Virus record (IMG/VR): IMGVR_UViG_3300010354_015978
Location: 46,676 to 110,675 of that record
Strand: one strand, 5' to 3'
Length of the DNA: 64,000 nt
From: a virus
The translations under genes and the position numbers were made by a program. The notes under the pieces are model-generated. The model saw only the letters and a program-made list of their open reading frames with translations. It was not told the origin of the DNA and made no database searches. How positions within the stretch are numbered: position 1 is the first letter of the stretch; each line of letters opens with the position of its first letter. Shown one piece after another: positions 39,529 through 48,327 of this stretch.

Positions 39529-39962
39529 GAGTTTTGTTGTGGCCATATTTCTTCCCTAAGATATCTCAACAGTTCCTTGTCCGTGGGCTCAACGGCGTAG
39601 TTCTTTTTGAAAAAGATCTCATAGGAGTCAGACCCATACTTACCGATACCATACAACATTGTAGCATCATCGCCGTGCCAAGTCAAGAAATCGCGAGTCA
39701 TGCGCTGCAACCTATTATAGCGCACATTAACCATGCCCAAGGGCCAAATCACATCACGCACATCCTGTTCGCGTGCCTTGACAAACTCCAAGGGACTGCG
39801 CCAGCGACTCATGAACACAGGGAACACAGTTTTAACTGGCTTGCGCCCAGTCTGGTTCAGCATGATCACAGCCACCATGTGCTGCCACTTGCCCCAGACA
39901 GTGTCTAGGCCATCGGGCAACTGTTGTTGTACCATGAGATCATCGCGCAAGGGCTTGAGCAT
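39525..39962 (-). CDS. HhH-GPD DNA glycosylase-like (MBD4-type)
   Basis: About 145 residues. HMVAVIMLNQTGRKPVKTVF is the start of the HhH-GPD domain, and LYGIGKYGSDSYEIFFKKNY contains the hairpin GIGKYG and the catalytic Asp region, closest to the MBD4-type (GIGKYGxDSYxIF). It would excise mispaired or modified bases. GGAGAG lies about 8 nt before the ATG at 39962. It is striking in a phage that seems to modify its DNA. Confidence 0.82.
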   Translation of the reverse strand: MLKPLRDDLMVQQQLPDGLDTVWGKWQHMVAVIMLNQTGRKPVKTVFPVFMSRWRSPLEFVKAREQDVRDVIWPLGMVNVRYNRLQRMTRDFLTWHGDDATMLYGIGKYGSDSYEIFFKKNYAVEPTDKELLRYLREEIWPQQNS

Positions 39963-40644
39963 AGTCGGCTCTCCAGAAGTCGGCCGCGGCCGAGTGTGCT
40001 TGTTCAAGTGGGTGTAGTCCAGGTTGTGTAATGGGGTAATCATGATGCCGACACCACTCCAAAAAGGTCATACCATCCCAAGTGCGCAGGCTGGGGCGTG
40101 TCAAGTCCAGCAAGGCCTGTGAGTATGCAGGAGCATGTTGGTCGCTGTCAACCAATTCGGGATCCATGTAGGTTTCAATGCTGGTGATGCCGCGCTGCCG
40201 GAGAAACTGCTGTGTGACAAACATGCTGTTGAGACTGCGCCACTTTTCCCATGTGCTGCTATGGCCTGTGAACTTTTCATACACATCCAATACGGCACGC
40301 GAATCAGCCTGATTCATGTGTTGGTGTAGTTTGCTGGGCACACAGGTTGGTCCCAGAGTGACCCAAGATTCAGTGGAGACCACATAGAAATCCCAGCGCA
40401 GGGCCCAAGTCCAATTGATCACGGCCAGGGTGTTGTGCGAGTGGTTTGTGGCAAAATATTCCACGACCTGGCGAGCAATAGCATCGTTGCCGCAGCCAGG
40501 TATGGCTCGAGTCTCGTAGTCGCAGCCTAGGTCAGCGGCAATGCGCCCCGGCCATGCTCGGTGGCCATCGGCGTTGTCCTCAAGTTCGGATCCATATACG
40601 AAACTGTCGCCAAAACTTACAATTTTTATTCTCGCAGAGCCCAA
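39940..40644 (-). CDS. SGNH-type hydrolase-like protein, TTG start
   Basis: About 234 residues. IKIVSFGDSFVYGSELED is block I, AIPGCGND resembles block II, and PGLHPLEQAHSAAADFW gives the catalytic His region. It starts at TTG inside the end of the radical SAM gene. Fourth SGNH member. Confidence 0.78.
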   Translation of the reverse strand: MGSARIKIVSFGDSFVYGSELEDNADGHRAWPGRIAADLGCDYETRAIPGCGNDAIARQVVEYFATNHSHNTLAVINWTWALRWDFYVVSTESWVTLGPTCVPSKLHQHMNQADSRAVLDVYEKFTGHSSTWEKWRSLNSMFVTQQFLRQRGITSIETYMDPELVDSDQHAPAYSQALLDLTRPSLRTWDGMTFLEWCRHHDYPITQPGLHPLEQAHSAAADFWRADYAQALAR

Positions 40645-41771
40645 TGGTTCTCTCCTCTTATTTGGTCCAGCGTATCATTAAAATTTTCGCTGCGCTTCCA
40701 GAGTCCCTTGTCAAATGGCGTGTTCTCGATCCCCTGTATCAAGCCTCCTAACATGCTACGTTGTTCCTCATCTAGATCCATGTCACGGCACCGCACAAGA
40801 TATTGCAAAACTTTGCCACGTAGATGATCCGGCCAATTATAGGCTGAAAGATAGTATGGTCGATCACACACAAAAAACTGGTGCCGGCAACCAAGATCTC
40901 CATGACGACCTTGGGGTTCTCGACTCAAGGCCTGTGCCCAACGTCCCAACTCCAATACCGGCGCCAATCGCATCACGTTGAGGTTGCTGACCACGGTGTT
41001 GATGTCAAGGCTTGAACTGTACTGGGCCAGCCAGGCTAGATTGGCGTGCACCAAAGACCAGTTGGTACCATGTCGGACAATCTCGGCATCTGCACCCACA
41101 GCATCAATGCTGACGGTCCAGTGCAGATTGGGCAATCTCAGGGTGAGTTCGCGCCAAAAGTCATCGGTGAAACTGCCATTGGTGGTGATCAACACCTGCA
41201 CATCAGATCTCCCGCTGGCCAGCACATGTTCCAACATGGTTCTAACTTCGGGAATCAAAGTGGGTTCACCGCCTGTAAACATGAAACGTCGTATCTGGCC
41301 TACGTTGTTCAGTATCCAATCACGATTGATGTCTTGCACACGCACGGTTTTGGTTTCCGGACGATCACCGTACCATTGCAGCAGGACCGGATTCTGTTTG
41401 GCTTCGTTGCTGATAGCATGACTGAAGTCGGGGTGGCAACTGCGGCAACGGTAATTGCAGATATTGCTGCTGCGATAGTCTATAAAATCAATATTGGTCT
41501 GATCACTGATTTCATGATTGTAGTCGCGTAGAGCCTCTGTACGCATGCTGCGTCCGTGTCTTTGTTCGCTGACCCAACAGCCGTTGCAAACTTTAGGCTG
41601 TTGGCCGGACAGAAACTGCTGCTGTAGATTGTTTAACCATGGGTGATTGACCCATTGGTCCAGTGTTACAGCCTGCCGGGGTATTTGACAACAAGGACTG
41701 ACTCCGTGGCTATCAACAAATACCGACTTAAACGGCAGAGGACAGTACCATTGCCGGCCAGCCTCGGTCAT
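40626..41771 (-). CDS. Radical SAM protein, twitch/SPASM-like
   Basis: 381 residues. The N-terminal auxiliary region holds CCQIP and VCNGCWVSEQ Cys pairs, then SNICNYRCRSCHP (CxxxCxxC) and FMFTGGEPTLIPE (SAM binding). The extra Cys suggest an auxiliary cluster. Relatives act on peptides or nucleotides. The ATG at 41771 overlaps the MazG-like stop. Confidence 0.87.
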   Translation of the reverse strand: MTEAGRQWYCPLPFKSVFVDSHGVSPCCQIPRQAVTLDQWVNHPWLNNLQQQFLSGQQPKVCNGCWVSEQRHGRSMRTEALRDYNHEISDQTNIDFIDYRSSNICNYRCRSCHPDFSHAISNEAKQNPVLLQWYGDRPETKTVRVQDINRDWILNNVGQIRRFMFTGGEPTLIPEVRTMLEHVLASGRSDVQVLITTNGSFTDDFWRELTLRLPNLHWTVSIDAVGADAEIVRHGTNWSLVHANLAWLAQYSSSLDINTVVSNLNVMRLAPVLELGRWAQALSREPQGRHGDLGCRHQFFVCDRPYYLSAYNWPDHLRGKVLQYLVRCRDMDLDEEQRSMLGGLIQGIENTPFDKGLWKRSENFNDTLDQIRGENHWALRE

Positions 41772-42139
41772 TTGGGCAAGAAAAATCCGTCCAGTTTGGG
41801 AGGTTGCCAATCGTCAGGCTTGAGTATCTTGCCATCTTCTCGGCGTCGTACCTTGCCAGTCTTGGGATCAATCTTGGCAAAGTTGCTGCGCATGACTTCT
41901 TTCCATGCACCTTTACCATCGGCGCCTAGGCTGTGAATAGCACCCACTGTGACCACAATGATGTCGATCAAGGCATCCAACGCTTCAACATCATCCTTGG
42001 ATTGCAGAGCTGCCTGTAGTTCTTTGTGTTCTTCTGCGATTAGATCACAGTAGAGATTGAACTGCGCATCATCAAATTTATCCACGGTCTGCCCGCAGGC
42101 TCGCATGAATTTGCGTTGATCTTCAAATACGTCACTCAT
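41768..42139 (-). CDS. MazG-like NTP pyrophosphohydrolase
   Basis: 123 residues. LYCDLIAEEHKELQAALQ then EALDALIDIIVVTVGA give the EExxE...D of all-alpha NTP-PPases. The C-terminal tail (KTGKVRRREDGKILKPDDWQPPKL) is typical of phage members. Removes (d)NTPs or alters nucleotide pools. Confidence 0.85.
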   Translation of the reverse strand: MSDVFEDQRKFMRACGQTVDKFDDAQFNLYCDLIAEEHKELQAALQSKDDVEALDALIDIIVVTVGAIHSLGADGKGAWKEVMRSNFAKIDPKTGKVRRREDGKILKPDDWQPPKLDGFFLPK

Positions 42140-42723
42140 TACTGATGCTCCTCTTGTGGATTCCAACGACGCCACCATTCTTCCCAGGGAAACACTATCC
42201 ACTGGGGATCGTCTATCTTGTTGATGGTTTCCGCACAATAGTCAACGTCCAGTGCGCTGGCACTGTTTTGATTTTCATACAGCACAGCCACGCGCACATT
42301 GTTGTTCCATACGTCCTGCCAGGCAGCATCCTTGGGCAGGCAACTGATCTGCCAGTCATTCTTGATCCAGGTCAGGGTGGCTCCGCTGTCATTGATGTCA
42401 TCTACCAGCAGGATGTTCTTGCGACGTGATATGTGGCTGCTGGTGGGCATTTCTTCCGTGCGCTCGCTCTGGGGCACATAGCCATATGCGTCTTCGGACA
42501 TCCAGGCGTTGGTCTCGCAATCCATTTCTTGGCCGTCGCGCAACGTGACCTTGAGTGTGTGCATGTGACAACCAAGATACTGGCTGATGAGGTTGGCGGG
42601 AACCAAACCACCGCGCGTGATGCCTACCACATAGTCCGGCTGCCAGCCGTCACGCCACATCTGGCGAATGAGCTCCTGCACTTGGCGCTGCACATCATTC
42701 CAGCTCACATAAACTTTTTTCAT
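42139..42723 (-). CDS. Type I phosphoribosyltransferase
   Basis: 194 residues. YVVGITRGGLVPANLIS and the PRPP motif NILLVDDINDSGATL are clear. Resembles xanthine/hypoxanthine phosphoribosyltransferases. In a deazaguanine-modifying phage it may handle purine bases, an inference. The stop overlaps the next ATG (TAATG). Confidence 0.88.
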   Translation of the reverse strand: MKKVYVSWNDVQRQVQELIRQMWRDGWQPDYVVGITRGGLVPANLISQYLGCHMHTLKVTLRDGQEMDCETNAWMSEDAYGYVPQSERTEEMPTSSHISRRKNILLVDDINDSGATLTWIKNDWQISCLPKDAAWQDVWNNNVRVAVLYENQNSASALDVDYCAETINKIDDPQWIVFPWEEWWRRWNPQEEHQ

Positions 42724-43529
42724 GCATACCTCGTCATCTGTCGGTTGGTATCAAACGCCAACATCTTGGCCCAGGGATCGCGTTTGCCTTGTTGGCACTC
42801 GGTGTAGGCAGTGGTATCATAGCCCTTTTCCGTCATGTACTCATGCAAGCGGTGTGCGTCTTGCATGCGTAGTTTTCGGTAGTTGGGATGGTTGAAGTCC
42901 CGAGGATTTTGAGGATTTCCCTCTAGTTCCCACATGCGCCTACCATCAAATGTAGCATCTTTGTTGTTGCCAGTCAAGTCAAAACGGTCATGATCCACAC
43001 GTATATCGGTGCGCAGCATGATGTCCAACAACCAAGCAATCTGGCTGATCCAAGCGTCGTTGAGCGGATGCTGGCTGAGATAGCCTAAAACATCGTACCA
43101 GGCACGCGGAACAATGGGGAATATGCTGTAGGGATGGCTCTTGTGAGTGTCAAAGGCCTGGATCACAAACCTACCGGTCTCGGCACGGATCTTGCTGTCC
43201 CAACCTTTGTCCAGCATCACAGCATCATCGTTCCAGAATATCATCCACTCGCCCTGGGCTTCAGCGGCCAAGGCATTGATATACTCATTGAGTCGTTGGT
43301 AACCCAGTCTAGGAAACATCATGATTTCGTATGTGCCACCAGACGCTTCGATGCGCGGCAGTATCTGTGTCTGGAAGTAGTCCAGACTGTCTGCATCATC
43401 ATCGTCAAACGCCATGATCCATTCAATGTTGGCAGCATCAGCAGCATTGTCTATGAGACTCATGATGCTGCGCTCCAACATGGTGGTTCGACCTCGGGTG
43501 GGCAATAATATAGACAGCAACTCTGACAT
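42720..43529 (-). CDS. GT2-type glycosyltransferase-like protein
   Basis: 269 residues. Starts MSELLSILLPTRGRTTMLER, with IMAFDDDDADSL and WMIFWNDDAVMLDKG as nucleotide-sugar and metal motifs. It would add sugars to a glycan, protein or DNA base; the acceptor is unknown. Confidence 0.85.
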   Translation of the reverse strand: MSELLSILLPTRGRTTMLERSIMSLIDNAADAANIEWIMAFDDDDADSLDYFQTQILPRIEASGGTYEIMMFPRLGYQRLNEYINALAAEAQGEWMIFWNDDAVMLDKGWDSKIRAETGRFVIQAFDTHKSHPYSIFPIVPRAWYDVLGYLSQHPLNDAWISQIAWLLDIMLRTDIRVDHDRFDLTGNNKDATFDGRRMWELEGNPQNPRDFNHPNYRKLRMQDAHRLHEYMTEKGYDTTAYTECQQGKRDPWAKMLAFDTNRQMTRYA

Positions 43530-43530
43530 A

Positions 43531-44247
43531 TCAGAACTCCAATACCAAATGACTTCCCATGCGTTGCAGCACTTCGCGAGCCTGCTTGCTCCAACGATCA
43601 TACAAGGCATCGTCTACCAAGCGGCAATGCTCCAGTGGGCCGGCATCGCGACCAATCCAGATGGGGTGATAATCAGGCCAGTTCACCACGATGAAGCGTC
43701 CCCGGAACTGCTGCACTATACGATCCCAGATGGGATCAAACACAGGCTCGGGAATGTGTTCCAGGCTTTCCACCATCATGATGGTATCAAATTCCGCCAA
43801 GGGAATTTCATCGATGACATCTTCAATACCACGCGCGATGGGTACCGCGGACTGGTGCAAGCGACCAAAGTAGTGCTCGCCTGTGTCTCTGTACCAGCGA
43901 TCGGCGCCGGGACTGAGCTCCACGCTGACGCAATCGATACCAAGATGCACTAGAGTATTGGCCACTTCACCGCGACCACCACCGATCTCCAAAACCTTTT
44001 GCGGCCGGCGCTTGCCCCAGGCACGTATAAACTCCACCTGCTGGTCAATGTTGTAGCCATGCTGCTCAAATCTACCATTGGGCGTGACTTGGAAGCAGCC
44101 CGGGAAGGTTTCGTATAGTTTGGTGTAGCCGATGTCGTGCGCATAACACACCGCAGCCATGGCGTCTCCGAACTTCAAAGCCCGAGCTCGCCAACTGGCT
44201 ATGCCATCACTGTGGGTGAAATACCCGTAATTGTAGATGTCTTTCAT
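43531..44247 (-). CDS. Class I methyltransferase
   Basis: 238 residues. Motif I is VLEIGGGRGEVANTL, motif II VSVELSP and the substrate-binding region MMVESLEHIP. Acts with glycan or nucleotide genes around it. Target unknown. Confidence 0.85.
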   Translation of the reverse strand: MKDIYNYGYFTHSDGIASWRARALKFGDAMAAVCYAHDIGYTKLYETFPGCFQVTPNGRFEQHGYNIDQQVEFIRAWGKRRPQKVLEIGGGRGEVANTLVHLGIDCVSVELSPGADRWYRDTGEHYFGRLHQSAVPIARGIEDVIDEIPLAEFDTIMMVESLEHIPEPVFDPIWDRIVQQFRGRFIVVNWPDYHPIWIGRDAGPLEHCRLVDDALYDRWSKQAREVLQRMGSHLVLEF

Positions 44248-44807
44248 CAGCCCTCGTACACAGCAGAGTTGGCATCGTGCTCAAACACTTCCACGCTGCG
44301 CAGGCGCACACCCAGGCCCACGGGATAGCGTGGGCGATGCACTTTGCCTGTGGGCATGCCCCATGCTTCGCCGCGCTGATAGGTTTCCAAGATGTCCTGC
44401 ATGGTCTTGTAGGCCAGCTCGGCGAATTTTTCACAGCCCACAGCGTCTACTACACGCAGGTCGCAAACAGCACCACGCTCGTTGGGCGCACGGCTCTTGA
44501 CGTTGTTGTTGCCGTCTGCAGTCACGAGATCATTCATCTGCTGGAAAAACGCCAAGTGCGGATCGTCGCGAGCAATCAGCAGTGTGTGATCAAACATGTA
44601 CTCTGCCCACTCCTTGAAGGCTTTGAGACCTCCGAAGTCCATGACCCAGTTGCGATCATCCAAGGTCTCGCTTTCAAACACCAGCCGGATGCCGATGCTG
44701 TAACCATGCAGCAGGCTGCAATGGCTGTGTGTGCTGCGCCACTGCCGGAAGCAGCAGCTCAAGCCACGGTCGTTACCGTAAGTTTTGGTTGATAGATATT
44801 TGGCCAT
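44247..44807 (-). CDS. queD: QueD-like 6-carboxytetrahydropterin synthase
   Basis: 186 residues, T-fold. The N-terminal STHSHCSLLHGYSIGIRLVF carries the active Cys and a zinc site, but the usual LHGH is LHGY here. Downstream are MDFGGLKAFKEWAEYMFDHT and a C-terminal SVEVFEHDANSAVYE. Makes the pterin used by QueE. Part of the 7-deazaguanine pathway in this window. Confidence 0.85.
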   Translation of the reverse strand: MAKYLSTKTYGNDRGLSCCFRQWRSTHSHCSLLHGYSIGIRLVFESETLDDRNWVMDFGGLKAFKEWAEYMFDHTLLIARDDPHLAFFQQMNDLVTADGNNNVKSRAPNERGAVCDLRVVDAVGCEKFAELAYKTMQDILETYQRGEAWGMPTGKVHRPRYPVGLGVRLRSVEVFEHDANSAVYEG

Positions 44808-44904
44808 CTTTAGTCTCCACAGTCTAAGATGGCATGCAGAATATTTAGAGTGGGATGAATGCCGAAGTCCACTTGAACTAGTGTACGCGGATATTTAGTG
44901 AAAG

Positions 44905-45288
44905 TCAACACTGTCGGTAAGAACCCGTGCGGTAGTTGGCCTGGCCTGGTATGACACCACGCACGCCACCTACAGGGTCAGGGGTATCACCATGACGCCG
45001 TGGTATGAGATGCACATGCGGATACATCACGGTCTGTCCCGCAGCAATGCCACGATTGATGCCCACGTTGTACCCATCAGCCAGTCCCTGCGACACCAAG
45101 TCATCACCGTGTTTGTGTGCTGCTCGATAACAGTCCATGACATGGTCCAAGGTGTTCCAGCGCGGCACAAACAGCAGGTGTCCGGGTGCCACAGGAAATC
45201 GATCTCGGAATACCACATAGGTGGCACCTTGAGTCTCGATGTCCTGCCAGGGCGCCACTCCCTCAGATTGTGCCTGTGCCAGATCCAT
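44905..45288 (-). CDS. HIT-family hydrolase
   Basis: 127 residues. YPHVHLIPRRHGD is the histidine triad (HxHxxP-type). A nucleotide-phosphoramidate or dinucleotide hydrolase. Upstream (44808-44904) are two CTAAATAT boxes and no gene. Confidence 0.85.
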   Translation of the reverse strand: MDLAQAQSEGVAPWQDIETQGATYVVFRDRFPVAPGHLLFVPRWNTLDHVMDCYRAAHKHGDDLVSQGLADGYNVGINRGIAAGQTVMYPHVHLIPRRHGDTPDPVGGVRGVIPGQANYRTGSYRQC

Positions 45289-45289
45289 G

Positions 45290-46228
45290 TCAGTCCTGTT
45301 CTTCTAAATCTTCCCAGCCATATTTCAGCAGTTCTTCATAGTTCCATTCAGTGTCGCCCTTGGGCATGTAGCCTACGCTGGCGTGAAAACCTTTGCCCCA
45401 GGTGCTGAGATAGTCCATATCAACTGACAATGGTTTCTTGTCATAGAAATATTGATTAATATGTGTAGTCATGGTGTTTTCACAAACACCAAACACTAAC
45501 TTATTGACATCAAAATCATCACCATAAGTTTCTACAACTACACGAAGGAAACTACCTTTTTGTGCATCATAGCACATCAATACTGGTACTGGGTCAACAA
45601 GTCCTTTCTTGGTATCGTGTACAAACATTTCTGTGCTATAAACGTGTTTCCTATTGTCTGTATTGTAATCCTTGCCTACACCTTTTTCTGTGTACTTTTT
45701 TTGGCTCCAATCAAAATTGCGCTTCTTGGTTTCCTTGTCGTCCCAATCCACAGCACCATCCACATACACAGCCTTGGGATGCAGCACAATCTCAGTAACA
45801 GTAAATGAACTGTATTCGCTGCTGACAACAGTATCGTGTTCGATACCATCTAGTTCCCAATATTCTACATACTTACGACCTGGCGCAACTTCGGGGCTGT
45901 TACTATCAAAGCCGCCCTCTTCTTCGTCGGACTCACTGTCCTCGTCATCGGTATCTTCATCAAAGTCATCACCATATGCTGCCTTTTCGTGCATGGCCAG
46001 GATATGATCTGACAACAGATGCTTGCGATCTTCATCAAGCCAATACTGCACGAATTCTTCTGATACAGTATCTACCATGAGTTCGCCACCATAGCCACCA
46101 AAGTCCAGCATGAAGTAACGTTTGCCGGCGTGTGGGTCAACAACTTTCTTGACGGCCTTTTTCTTGGCGGTCTTTTTGTTGGCAGAGATCTTCTTGGCAG
46201 GTTTGTCCTTGGACTTAGGCTTGGCCAT
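45290..46228 (-). CDS. AT-rich phage protein, lysine-rich N-terminus (312 aa)
   Basis: The N-terminus is a Lys/Ala cluster (KPKSKDKPAKKISANKKTAK), then a globular region, an acidic linker (DFDEDTDDEDSESDEEEGG), then a long beta-rich C-terminus. No domain recognised. The central part of the gene is clearly more AT-rich than its neighbours, a sign of transfer from another genome or different selection. The Lys tail could bind DNA. Confidence 0.65.
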   Translation of the reverse strand: MAKPKSKDKPAKKISANKKTAKKKAVKKVVDPHAGKRYFMLDFGGYGGELMVDTVSEEFVQYWLDEDRKHLLSDHILAMHEKAAYGDDFDEDTDDEDSESDEEEGGFDSNSPEVAPGRKYVEYWELDGIEHDTVVSSEYSSFTVTEIVLHPKAVYVDGAVDWDDKETKKRNFDWSQKKYTEKGVGKDYNTDNRKHVYSTEMFVHDTKKGLVDPVPVLMCYDAQKGSFLRVVVETYGDDFDVNKLVFGVCENTMTTHINQYFYDKKPLSVDMDYLSTWGKGFHASVGYMPKGDTEWNYEELLKYGWEDLEEQD

Positions 46229-46370
46229 GGCGTTGTTCCTCTAGCCGCGCCTTGAGTTGTTCAAACATGTATTCGATGCTGAGATTATCAAGTTCGAACT
46301 CTGTATCGTGTACGTTTTCGTTTACCACGACAACTTTTTTACCACTATCAGTTTCCAATGTCAGTTTCAT
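46215..46370 (-). CDS. Small phage protein (51 aa)
   Basis: MKLTLETDSGKKVVVVNENV followed by a helix (IEYMFEQLKARLEEQ). Start at 46370; a reading from further upstream seems spurious. Overlaps the next gene by 14 nt. Unrecognised. Confidence 0.6.
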   Translation of the reverse strand: MKLTLETDSGKKVVVVNENVHDTEFELDNLSIEYMFEQLKARLEEQRHGQA

Positions 46371-46386
46371 CTTGGGTCCTCTTGTT

Positions 46387-46536
46387 TCAATCTTTCGCAA
46401 TACGATGCCGGGGCTCTGAGAACAGTTTGAATTGCGGCAGCAACACAAAGCTCAACAAAAAAACAGCGCCCAACAACATCAGTATGGGGGTCAGCAGTAA
46501 TTTCGCTACAAAATTTTTCAAGTATTGAAGTACCAT
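46387..46536 (-). CDS. Small membrane protein (49 aa)
   Basis: MVLQYLKNFVAKLLLTPILM then LLGAVFLLSFVLLPQFKL: one or two membrane helices with a basic end. Overlaps its upstream neighbour. Function unknown. Confidence 0.6.
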   Translation of the reverse strand: MVLQYLKNFVAKLLLTPILMLLGAVFLLSFVLLPQFKLFSEPRHRIAKD

Positions 46537-46727
46537 ATGATCCCGAAAAGCATCATGAATGCACAGGTCACGGCCAGCTCGCCCAACAACGATATGCGTT
46601 GTTTTTGTTGTGGACATCCGCCCTGCTGGTAATCGCAGAACTGTATGGGTCGGCCTAGATCGTCTAATTGACGATTACATCCTTCCACTGGACATCGATC
46701 CGGGGTTGATTTTGTTCTCTGGAACAT
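46518..46727 (-). CDS. Zinc-ribbon plus TM small protein (69 aa)
   Basis: RCPVEGCNRQLDDLGRPIQF with C...YQQGGC looks like a zinc-ribbon, then a hydrophobic helix (AVTCAFMMLFGIIWYF). Membrane-anchored. The start overlaps the upstream stop (TGACATG). Confidence 0.6.
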   Translation of the reverse strand: MFQRTKSTPDRCPVEGCNRQLDDLGRPIQFCDYQQGGCPQQKQRISLLGELAVTCAFMMLFGIIWYFNT

Positions 46728-46728
46728 G

Positions 46729-46893
46729 TCAGGCCACAATGTTATATTGTTCGCGCAGGATTTTTTTGTAGGGCTTGCCTTCTTCTATGAGCCGGCAAAC
46801 TAACTTGAGTCGGTCGGCCAATTCAGCCTCGTTGGTCATTTCCAGTTTGACTACAATGGTGCGAAGTTCGTCTAGTGTGATGGGAAGATCCAT
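46729..46893 (-). CDS. Small phage protein (54 aa)
   Basis: MDLPITLDELRTIVVKLEMT then a helical tail (RLIEEGKPYKKILREQYN). Good composition and tight packing support it. Function unknown. Confidence 0.6.
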   Translation of the reverse strand: MDLPITLDELRTIVVKLEMTNEAELADRLKLVCRLIEEGKPYKKILREQYNIVA

Positions 46894-46909
46894 GTCAAGT
46901 TCCTATGTG

Positions 46910-47677
46910 TTACTGGTGGCCCTTCATGCTCAAGCAGATGTCGTAGAACTCTTGCTTGAGTGCGGGATCTGTGGCAAAAGCGCCCAGCATGATGGCAGTG
47001 GTCATGTCAGACTCATGCTCGCGAACACCGCGCTGTGTCATGCAGTGGTGCTCGGCCTTGACCACCACAGCGATGTGCTGGGTCTTGGCGTACTTTTTCA
47101 AGGCTTCTGCAATCTGTGTGGTCATTTCTTCCTGGATCTGTGGACGCTCGCAGATGTGATGCACCAAGCGATTGAACTTGCTGAGACCAATCACCTCATC
47201 TTCGGGCACTATGCCCACCCAGCATCGACCCACGATGTTCTGGAAGTGATGCGCACAGGTACTGCGTATGCTGATAGGACCCGTGGTATACAGACTCTTG
47301 TAACCCATGTTGGGGAACGCAGTGACCTTGGGCACAGGACGATAGCGCCCCGAGAAAGTTTCTTTCACAAACATCTTGGCCACGCGACGCGCGGTATCTC
47401 GGGTGTTGTGGTCATTGTCGGTGTCGATCACCAGGCTGTCCAATACACCCTTGAATTTGTCTGCTACCTCTTCTACTAGGGCATCGATCTCACCTTCCTT
47501 GATGAAATCGCTGATGTTGTCATTGGCATGGAAGCGAGCATTGCCTTGATTAACAATGCGCTCGCGGATGACCTGGCTCAAAGGACGGCCATCGGGGCTG
47601 ACCAAGGCAATGGGCGCGGTGTCGAATTCTTCATCGAATTCGTCCAAAAACTTGTAGTCTAGATTTTTCTCTGTCAT
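46910..47677 (-). CDS. folE: GTP cyclohydrolase I
   Basis: 255 residues. Zinc and substrate features: STCAHHFQNIVGRCWVGIVP and EAEHHCMTQRGVREHES (as VKAEHHCMTQRG). The reaction makes dihydroneopterin triphosphate, the first step of the queuosine/deazaguanine route and of folate. It has the best promoter in the window and is likely expressed early. Confidence 0.95.
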   Translation of the reverse strand: MTEKNLDYKFLDEFDEEFDTAPIALVSPDGRPLSQVIRERIVNQGNARFHANDNISDFIKEGEIDALVEEVADKFKGVLDSLVIDTDNDHNTRDTARRVAKMFVKETFSGRYRPVPKVTAFPNMGYKSLYTTGPISIRSTCAHHFQNIVGRCWVGIVPEDEVIGLSKFNRLVHHICERPQIQEEMTTQIAEALKKYAKTQHIAVVVKAEHHCMTQRGVREHESDMTTAIMLGAFATDPALKQEFYDICLSMKGHQ

Positions 47678-47717
47678 TGATATCTCCGAGTTATGGGTGG
47701 TGGATCACCATGAGTGT

Positions 47718-47746
47718 ATTATAAGATCTATTTAGGTCGCTGTCAA
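47718..47746 (-). promoter_or_regulatory. Perfect-consensus sigma70 promoter for folE
   Basis: TTGACA (47741-47746), 17-bp spacer, TATAAT (47718-47723). Confidence 0.93.
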
Positions 47747-48327
47747 GGCACAACTGTGAACTGTCGTAGATCTGGGTAGGTAACATTCTGGACTTCGTAT
47801 GGTTTTTTGGTCCGCAGCAAATCTAGGCCACGCACACAATCTTCCAGAGTGGGGCAGTAGTGAAAGCCTTGTGGATAGATCTGCTGCTTGGTCCAAGGCG
47901 AAAATCTCAAGTCTCGCCCATCACTGCGCATCTGGCTTAAACGAGCATAGGCATCAGCGTCGTCCAGCAGTATGGCACCAACCTTGCCGATATGCAGGGG
48001 TTTGGTGTTGCCGAAACTCAAGCATTGCACCTGACCAGGTTTGTACATGCCGGGAGTTAGACAGCGTGCCGAATCCCAGATGTTGGTACCATGAAATCGA
48101 TACTGTCCTTGCCAGGGCTCGTCCAACAATAGATACTTGACGCCCAACAGTTCCATGGTCTGCACCACGCTGAGATAGGTGAAGGCAGTGAACTCACATC
48201 TGCGGACTTTGTAGTATCGGAAAGCCAGCTCAATGGCATGAGTGCAACCATCTGTCAAGACCACATATGGTGCACATGTATATGCCGACAGCGCGGATTC
48301 AAACTCAAACAGCCGATCAAAGGTCAC
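47743..48327 (-). CDS. DegT/DnrJ-type aminotransferase-like protein
   Basis: About 194 residues. VVLTDGCTHAIELAF at the N-terminus and SFGNTKPLHIGKVGAILLD (PLP-Lys region) are DegT-like, but the protein is roughly half the normal length and lacks much of the C-terminal domain. It could be a minimal sugar aminotransferase or a degenerate relative. GTG start overlaps the galE stop. Its folE-proximal stop is just upstream of the folE promoter. Confidence 0.7.
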   Translation of the reverse strand: MTFDRLFEFESALSAYTCAPYVVLTDGCTHAIELAFRYYKVRRCEFTAFTYLSVVQTMELLGVKYLLLDEPWQGQYRFHGTNIWDSARCLTPGMYKPGQVQCLSFGNTKPLHIGKVGAILLDDADAYARLSQMRSDGRDLRFSPWTKQQIYPQGFHYCPTLEDCVRGLDLLRTKKPYEVQNVTYPDLRQFTVVP

